NCBI GenBank assembly: GCA_027490555.1
Contig: JAIXXW010000083.1
Span: 1 to 10,171 of the forward strand
Length of the DNA stretch: 10,171 nucleotides
DNA from: Comamonadaceae bacterium
Lineage (GTDB): Bacteria; Pseudomonadota; Gammaproteobacteria; Burkholderiales; Burkholderiaceae_C
Direction of reading: 5' to 3'
The translations under genes were made by a program, and so were the position numbers. Below the pieces are notes generated by a model. The model searched no databases and was not told where the DNA came from. It saw only the letters and a list, made by a program, of their open reading frames with translations. Shown here piece by piece: positions 6,935 through 10,171 of the stretch (position 1 is its first letter; each line of letters begins with the position of its first letter).

Positions 6935-7452
6935 TGAGCACGATTCATCACAAAATCGCATTGGCCTGCCTGGTCGCAGCCGCGCTGTTCTCGTTCAATG
7001 TGGGGGCCCAGGAGGTCAAGATCGGTTTTGTCAACACCGAGCGGATTTTCCGTGAGGCTGCGACGGCCAAACAAGCACAAGCCAAGCTGGAGCAGGAGTT
7101 TTCTCGTCGAGAAAAAGAGTTGGTCGACATCGGCAACAACCTCAAGCAGGCCTCTGAAAGGTTCGAACGTGAAGCGCCAACTTTGGCCGAATCTCAGCGC
7201 ACAGCCCGACAAAAGCAACTGATCGACCAGGACCGCGATTTTCAGCGCAGGCGCAGAGAATTCCAGGAAGATCTGAATGCCCGCAAGAACGAAGAACAGC
7301 AAATTGTTGTTGAGCGGGCCAACCGGGCTGTGAAGCAGGTGGCTGAATCCGAAAAATACGATGTGATTTTTCAGGAAGCGGTGTACATCCACCCCAAGCA
7401 TGACATCACCGACAAAGTCATCAGGGCGCTGAATGCCTCGGTGGGCAAGTAA
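6934..7452 (+). CDS. skp: Periplasmic chaperone Skp/OmpH family
   Basis: This 172-residue protein is a trimeric periplasmic holdase that carries unfolded outer-membrane proteins to BamA. The signal peptide has a basic start (HHK) and hydrophobic core, with likely cleavage after A25 (FNVGA, then QEVKIG). The mature protein begins with KIGFVNTERIF, the family strand motif, then has a long charged coiled-coil section (about residues 45-140, rich in K, E, Q and R) forming the tentacles, and ends with the strand segment YDVIFQEAVYIHPKHDIT. The ATG overlaps the bamA stop (TAATG), which suggests translational coupling; no strong ribosome binding site is visible. lpxD follows closely. Confidence 0.95.
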   Translation: MSTIHHKIALACLVAAALFSFNVGAQEVKIGFVNTERIFREAATAKQAQAKLEQEFSRREKELVDIGNNLKQASERFEREAPTLAESQRTARQKQLIDQDRDFQRRRREFQEDLNARKNEEQQIVVERANRAVKQVAESEKYDVIFQEAVYIHPKHDITDKVIRALNASVGK

Positions 7453-7475
7453 CGGCTCTTGTCGGGTTGTTGGCT

Positions 7476-8468
7476 GTGTCCTTGACACTTTCGGACATTG
7501 TCGATCGGCTGGGTGGACAACTGATCGGCTCTGCTGAACTGCGCATCTCCGGTTTGGCGCCCTTGCAATCGGCCGGGCCCGACCACATCAGCTTCCTCAG
7601 CCATCCCAAGTACCAGAACCAGCTGGCCGAAAGTCGTGCCGCCTGTGTCGTTGTTTCACCGGTTTTTGCGACTGCCGCCTCTGCCTCCCGTGCGGTCATT
7701 GTGACCGATGACCCATATCTGTATTTTGCCCGTTTGACCCGCCTCTGGAAGCAGACCCGATGTGCCCCCACTGGGCCTCGTGTACACCCATCTGCGGTCA
7801 TTGATCCACAAGCCTGGGTGGCCGAGGATGCGGTGATTGGTCCCTTGTGTGTCATCGAACGTGGTGCCAAGGTGGGGGCGGGCTCCGTGCTCAAGTCGCG
7901 TGTCACCTTGTCCGAGGGTTGCTCCGTGGGGGCCCGCTGCATCCTGCATTCGGGTGTGGTGATCGGTGCAGACGGTTTCGGCTTTGCCTTGCACCAGGGG
8001 CAATGGGAAAAAATCGAACAACTGGGTGCGGTGCGCATCGGTGACGATGTGGAAATCGGGGCCAACACCTGCATTGATCGGGGTGCGCTCGAGGACACCG
8101 TCATCGAAAACGGCGTCAAACTCGACAATCTGATCCAGATCGGTCACAACGTGCACATCGGCGCGCACACGGCCATGGCCGGATGCGTCGGTGTGGCCGG
8201 CAGTGCGCGCATTGGTGCCCATTGCACTGTGGGTGGCGGGGCTGTGGTGCTGGGCCATCTGACGCTGGCCGACCATGTGCACATTTCGGCCGCCTCGGTG
8301 GTCACCCGGTCCATCGCTCAGCCAGGACATTACACCGGCATGTTTCCCCTGGACAGCAATGTCAACTGGGAGAAAAATGCGGCCAGCCTCAAGCAACTGT
8401 CGCGCTTGCGTGACCGCATCAAGGCGCTGGAAGCCAGCGCACAGAACAACCAGGAAACCCGAACATGA
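7476..8468 (+). CDS. lpxD: UDP-3-O-acylglucosamine N-acyltransferase
   Basis: LpxD adds the N-linked 3-hydroxyacyl chain in lipid A synthesis (third step), in the cytoplasm, using acyl-ACP. With the GTG start at 7476 the protein has 330 residues. The N-terminal uridine-binding domain includes PLQSAGPDHISFLSHPKY, then a left-handed parallel beta helix of hexapeptide repeats carries IGADGFGF and the catalytic histidine H224 in IGHNVHIG (E. coli H239), and a C-terminal helix ends in a charged tail. An in-frame TTG at 7467 would add three residues; GTG 7476 gives the family-like start MSLTL, but neither has a clear Shine-Dalgarno. It overlaps fabZ by four bases (ATGA). Confidence 0.95.
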   Translation: MSLTLSDIVDRLGGQLIGSAELRISGLAPLQSAGPDHISFLSHPKYQNQLAESRAACVVVSPVFATAASASRAVIVTDDPYLYFARLTRLWKQTRCAPTGPRVHPSAVIDPQAWVAEDAVIGPLCVIERGAKVGAGSVLKSRVTLSEGCSVGARCILHSGVVIGADGFGFALHQGQWEKIEQLGAVRIGDDVEIGANTCIDRGALEDTVIENGVKLDNLIQIGHNVHIGAHTAMAGCVGVAGSARIGAHCTVGGGAVVLGHLTLADHVHISAASVVTRSIAQPGHYTGMFPLDSNVNWEKNAASLKQLSRLRDRIKALEASAQNNQETRT

Positions 8469-8911
8469 TGGACATCCACAAAATCCTCAAACAGCTGCCA
8501 CACCGGTACCCCATTTTGTTGGTGGACCGGGTGCTGGAGCTGGAAAAGGGGGTGCGCATCAAGGCATTGAAAAACGTGTCCATCAACGAGCCGCATTTTC
8601 TGGGCCATTTTCCGCACCGCCCTGTGATGCCAGGCGTTTTGATGCTCGAAGCGCTGGCACAGGCGGCGGCCTTGTTGGCCTTTGACACTTTGGGCGAAAC
8701 ACCGGACGACCAGACGGTCTACTACTTCGCGGGCATCGATGGCGCACGCTTCAAGCGCCCCGTCGAGCCAGGTGATCAGCTGATTCTGGAGGTGGAGCTG
8801 GACCGCATGAAAGCCGGTATTTTCAAATTCAAAGCCCGCGCCAAGGTGGGCGATGAGATCGCGACCGAGGCCGAGCTGATGTGCACGATGCGGAAAATTC
8901 CGCAGGCTTGA
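8465..8911 (+). CDS. fabZ: 3-hydroxyacyl-[acyl-carrier-protein] dehydratase FabZ
   Basis: FabZ removes water from 3-hydroxyacyl-ACP in fatty-acid elongation and so competes with LpxA and LpxD for the same acyl-ACP pool. The 148-residue hot-dog-fold protein has catalytic His48 in HFLGHFPHRPVMPG and Glu62 in LEALAQ, fourteen residues apart as in E. coli FabZ. The start ATG at 8465 overlaps the lpxD stop, with AGGA (8452-8455) nine bases before it; the next codon (8468) is also ATG and could serve. The arrangement between lpxD and lpxA is the conserved proteobacterial one. Confidence 0.97.
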   Translation: MMDIHKILKQLPHRYPILLVDRVLELEKGVRIKALKNVSINEPHFLGHFPHRPVMPGVLMLEALAQAAALLAFDTLGETPDDQTVYYFAGIDGARFKRPVEPGDQLILEVELDRMKAGIFKFKARAKVGDEIATEAELMCTMRKIPQA

Positions 8912-8916
8912 ACACC

Positions 8917-9711
8917 ATGAGCAAAATTCACCCCACGGCCATCATCAGTCCTGGCGCCGAACTGGACAGCTCGGTCAGCGTCGGCCCCTACACCCTGATC
9001 GGTCCCCACGTGCGCATCGGTGCCGGGACCACCGTGGCCAGCCACTGCGTGATCGAAGGCCACACCACGATTGGTCGCGACAACCGCATTTTCCAGTTCA
9101 ACTCTTTGGGCGCGATTCCCCAGGATAAAAAATACAACAATGAGCCGTGCGAATTGGTGATCGGGGACCGCAACACGATCCGTGAATTTTGCACTTTCAA
9201 CATCGGCTCGCCTGGCGATCAGGGCATCACCTCGGTGGGGCATGACAACTGGATCATGGCCTATGTGCACCTGGCGCACGATTGTCATGTGGGCAACCAC
9301 ACGATCTTTGCCAACAACACCCAACTGGCTGGCCATGTGGTGGTGGACGACTGGGTGATTCTGGGGGGGTTCACCGTGGTGCACCAGTTTTGCCGCATCG
9401 GAGCCCACAGCTTCACAGCCATGAACTCCTTGCTGTTTGCCGACCTGCCACCATTTGTCATGGCGCAAGGCCAGCCTGCGCAGGCGCGTTCCATGAATTT
9501 TGAAGGTTTGCGTCGGCGCGGTTTTTCGGCCGAGCGCATCAGCGCCGTCAAGGCCATGCACAAAGCCCTCTACCGCGATGGTTTGTCCTTGAGTGACGCC
9601 ATGCAGCGGATTGGCGCCTTGGCCACGGACAAGCCCGAGTCTCAGCCCGATGTGGACATGATGTTGAGCTTTTTGAAGACCGCCTCAGCCCAACGCGGGA
9701 TCGTGCGTTGA
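8917..9711 (+). CDS. lpxA: UDP-N-acetylglucosamine acyltransferase
   Basis: LpxA transfers a 3-hydroxyacyl chain from ACP to the 3-OH of UDP-GlcNAc, the first step of lipid A synthesis. The 264-residue protein (E. coli 262) is a beta helix of hexapeptide repeats starting at HPTAIISPGA, with catalytic H121 in HLAHDCHVG (E. coli H125) and the C-terminal helical region beginning FEGLRRRGF. The position matching E. coli G173, the acyl-length ruler, is Met169. ATG 8917 lies five bases after the fabZ stop; an upstream in-frame GTG at 8881 would add twelve residues inside fabZ and is not family-like. It overlaps or abuts the start of lpxB. Confidence 0.97.
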   Translation: MSKIHPTAIISPGAELDSSVSVGPYTLIGPHVRIGAGTTVASHCVIEGHTTIGRDNRIFQFNSLGAIPQDKKYNNEPCELVIGDRNTIREFCTFNIGSPGDQGITSVGHDNWIMAYVHLAHDCHVGNHTIFANNTQLAGHVVVDDWVILGGFTVVHQFCRIGAHSFTAMNSLLFADLPPFVMAQGQPAQARSMNFEGLRRRGFSAERISAVKAMHKALYRDGLSLSDAMQRIGALATDKPESQPDVDMMLSFLKTASAQRGIVR

Positions 9712-10171
9712 CACCTGGCGCCGATGCCCTGGTGCCCAAGGCCCCTGCGGGGGCCTTGTCCTTTGCCATGGTTGCGGGCGAGACCTCGGGTGATTTGTTG
9801 GCGAGTTTGCTGATTCAGGGCCTGCACGCGCGCTGGCCGCAGGCGCAGGGCCACGGCATTGGCGGGCCGCGCATGCGCTCCCAAGGCTTCGACGCCTGGT
9901 GGCCCCATGACAAGCTGGCTGTGCGCGGCTATGTGGAAGTGCTGCGGCATTACCGGGGCATCGTGGCCATCCGAGATCAGCTGCGCCAGCGTTTGCTGGC
10001 CCAGCCACCCGATGTGTTCATAGGCGTCGATGCGCCCGACTTCAACCTCGACCTGGAGGCCCAGCTCAAGGCTGCGGGCATTCCCACTGCCCATTTTGTC
10101 TGCCCCTCCATTTGGGCCTGGCGACCCGAGCGCATCCAAAAGATCCGGCGCAGCGTGGACCACATGCTGTG
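9708..10171 (+). CDS. lpxB: Lipid-A-disaccharide synthase, 3'-truncated by window end
   Basis: LpxB joins UDP-2,3-diacylglucosamine and lipid X into the lipid A disaccharide at the inner face of the inner membrane (GT19 family). About 154 codons are seen, open to the window end. The family start FAMVAGETSGDLLASLL is followed by GIGGPRM, VRGYVEVLRHY, the FIGVDAPDFNLDL segment and CPSIWAWRPERIQKI, all typical of LpxB. The start is uncertain. TTG 9708 overlaps the lpxA stop by four bases (TTGA) with a weak GGGA upstream; GTG 9732 and TTG 9756 are also in frame, and ATG 9768 falls inside the conserved part and is too late. Truncation is only due to the window edge. Confidence 0.93.
   Translation, partial: MTPGADALVPKAPAGALSFAMVAGETSGDLLASLLIQGLHARWPQAQGHGIGGPRMRSQGFDAWWPHDKLAVRGYVEVLRHYRGIVAIRDQLRQRLLAQPPDVFIGVDAPDFNLDLEAQLKAAGIPTAHFVCPSIWAWRPERIQKIRRSVDHML
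9738..9757 (+). repeat. Strong stem-loop at the beginning of lpxB
   Basis: AAGGCCCC (9738-9745) and GGGGCCTT (9750-9757) pair perfectly over 8 bp around a TGCG tetraloop. It sits in the first, poorly conserved codons of lpxB (encoding roughly KAPAGAL) or in its leader if a later start is used. No T-run follows, so it is not a complete terminator on this strand, though it resembles the GC-rich stems of terminators. It could dampen lpxB translation or cause pausing; this is inference. Confidence 0.6.

Noticed and set aside
8776..9561. A 261-codon minus-strand frame opposite fabZ and lpxA
   Set aside because: It is antisense to two genes with intact catalytic motifs and has shadow-like composition without any family motif.
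1..10171. Search for CRISPR arrays, insertion sequences, tRNA or rRNA genes, phage genes or defence systems
   Set aside because: No direct repeats with regular spacers, no transposase frames, no terminal inverted repeats and no RNA gene signatures are seen; the window is a conserved core-genome region.

Overview
The window holds a conserved bacterial housekeeping and envelope-biogenesis cluster, all on the + strand: tsf - pyrH - frr - cdsA - dxr - bamA - skp - lpxD - fabZ - lpxA - lpxB (the last cut by the window end). The gene order, moderately high G+C (about 60% in most lines checked by hand, with many GTG and TTG starts) and the BamA and LpxA sequence character point to a betaproteobacterium. 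Burkholderiales, most likely a Comamonadaceae member (Limnohabitans/Rhodoferax-like), is the best guess; the genus is inference.

Layout. Positions 34-2295 carry translation and nucleotide genes: elongation factor Ts, UMP kinase and ribosome recycling factor. Positions 2296-2367 are a short junction with a strong terminator-like hairpin set. Positions 2368-4426 carry cdsA (CDP-diacylglycerol for phospholipids) and dxr (first committed step of the MEP isoprenoid pathway). Positions 4427-4624 are an AT-rich, gene-free gap. Positions 4625-7452 carry bamA and skp (outer-membrane protein assembly and its periplasmic chaperone). Positions 7476-10171 carry the lipid A genes lpxD, fabZ, lpxA and lpxB, tightly packed with overlapping or nearly touching ends.

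How it works together. The 3' half builds the outer membrane: FabZ keeps 3-hydroxyacyl-ACP in balance with fatty-acid synthesis, LpxA, LpxD and LpxB use those acyl chains for lipid A, and Skp and BamA deliver and insert beta-barrel proteins. CdsA supplies phospholipid precursors and Dxr isoprenoid precursors.

What is unusual. I see no new biological system; all eleven genes belong to well-known families. The interest lies in what is missing and in the junctions. In the canonical proteobacterial order, uppS lies between frr and cdsA, and rseP between dxr and bamA. Both are absent here. The uppS position holds a compact attenuator-like hairpin set, and the rseP position holds an AT-rich spacer with a possible sigma-E-type promoter just before bamA. 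BamA has an atypical N-terminus, no clear ribosome binding site, and a barrel-coding half of lower G+C. LpxA carries a methionine at the known acyl-chain 'ruler' position, which predicts a short (C10-type) acyl preference.
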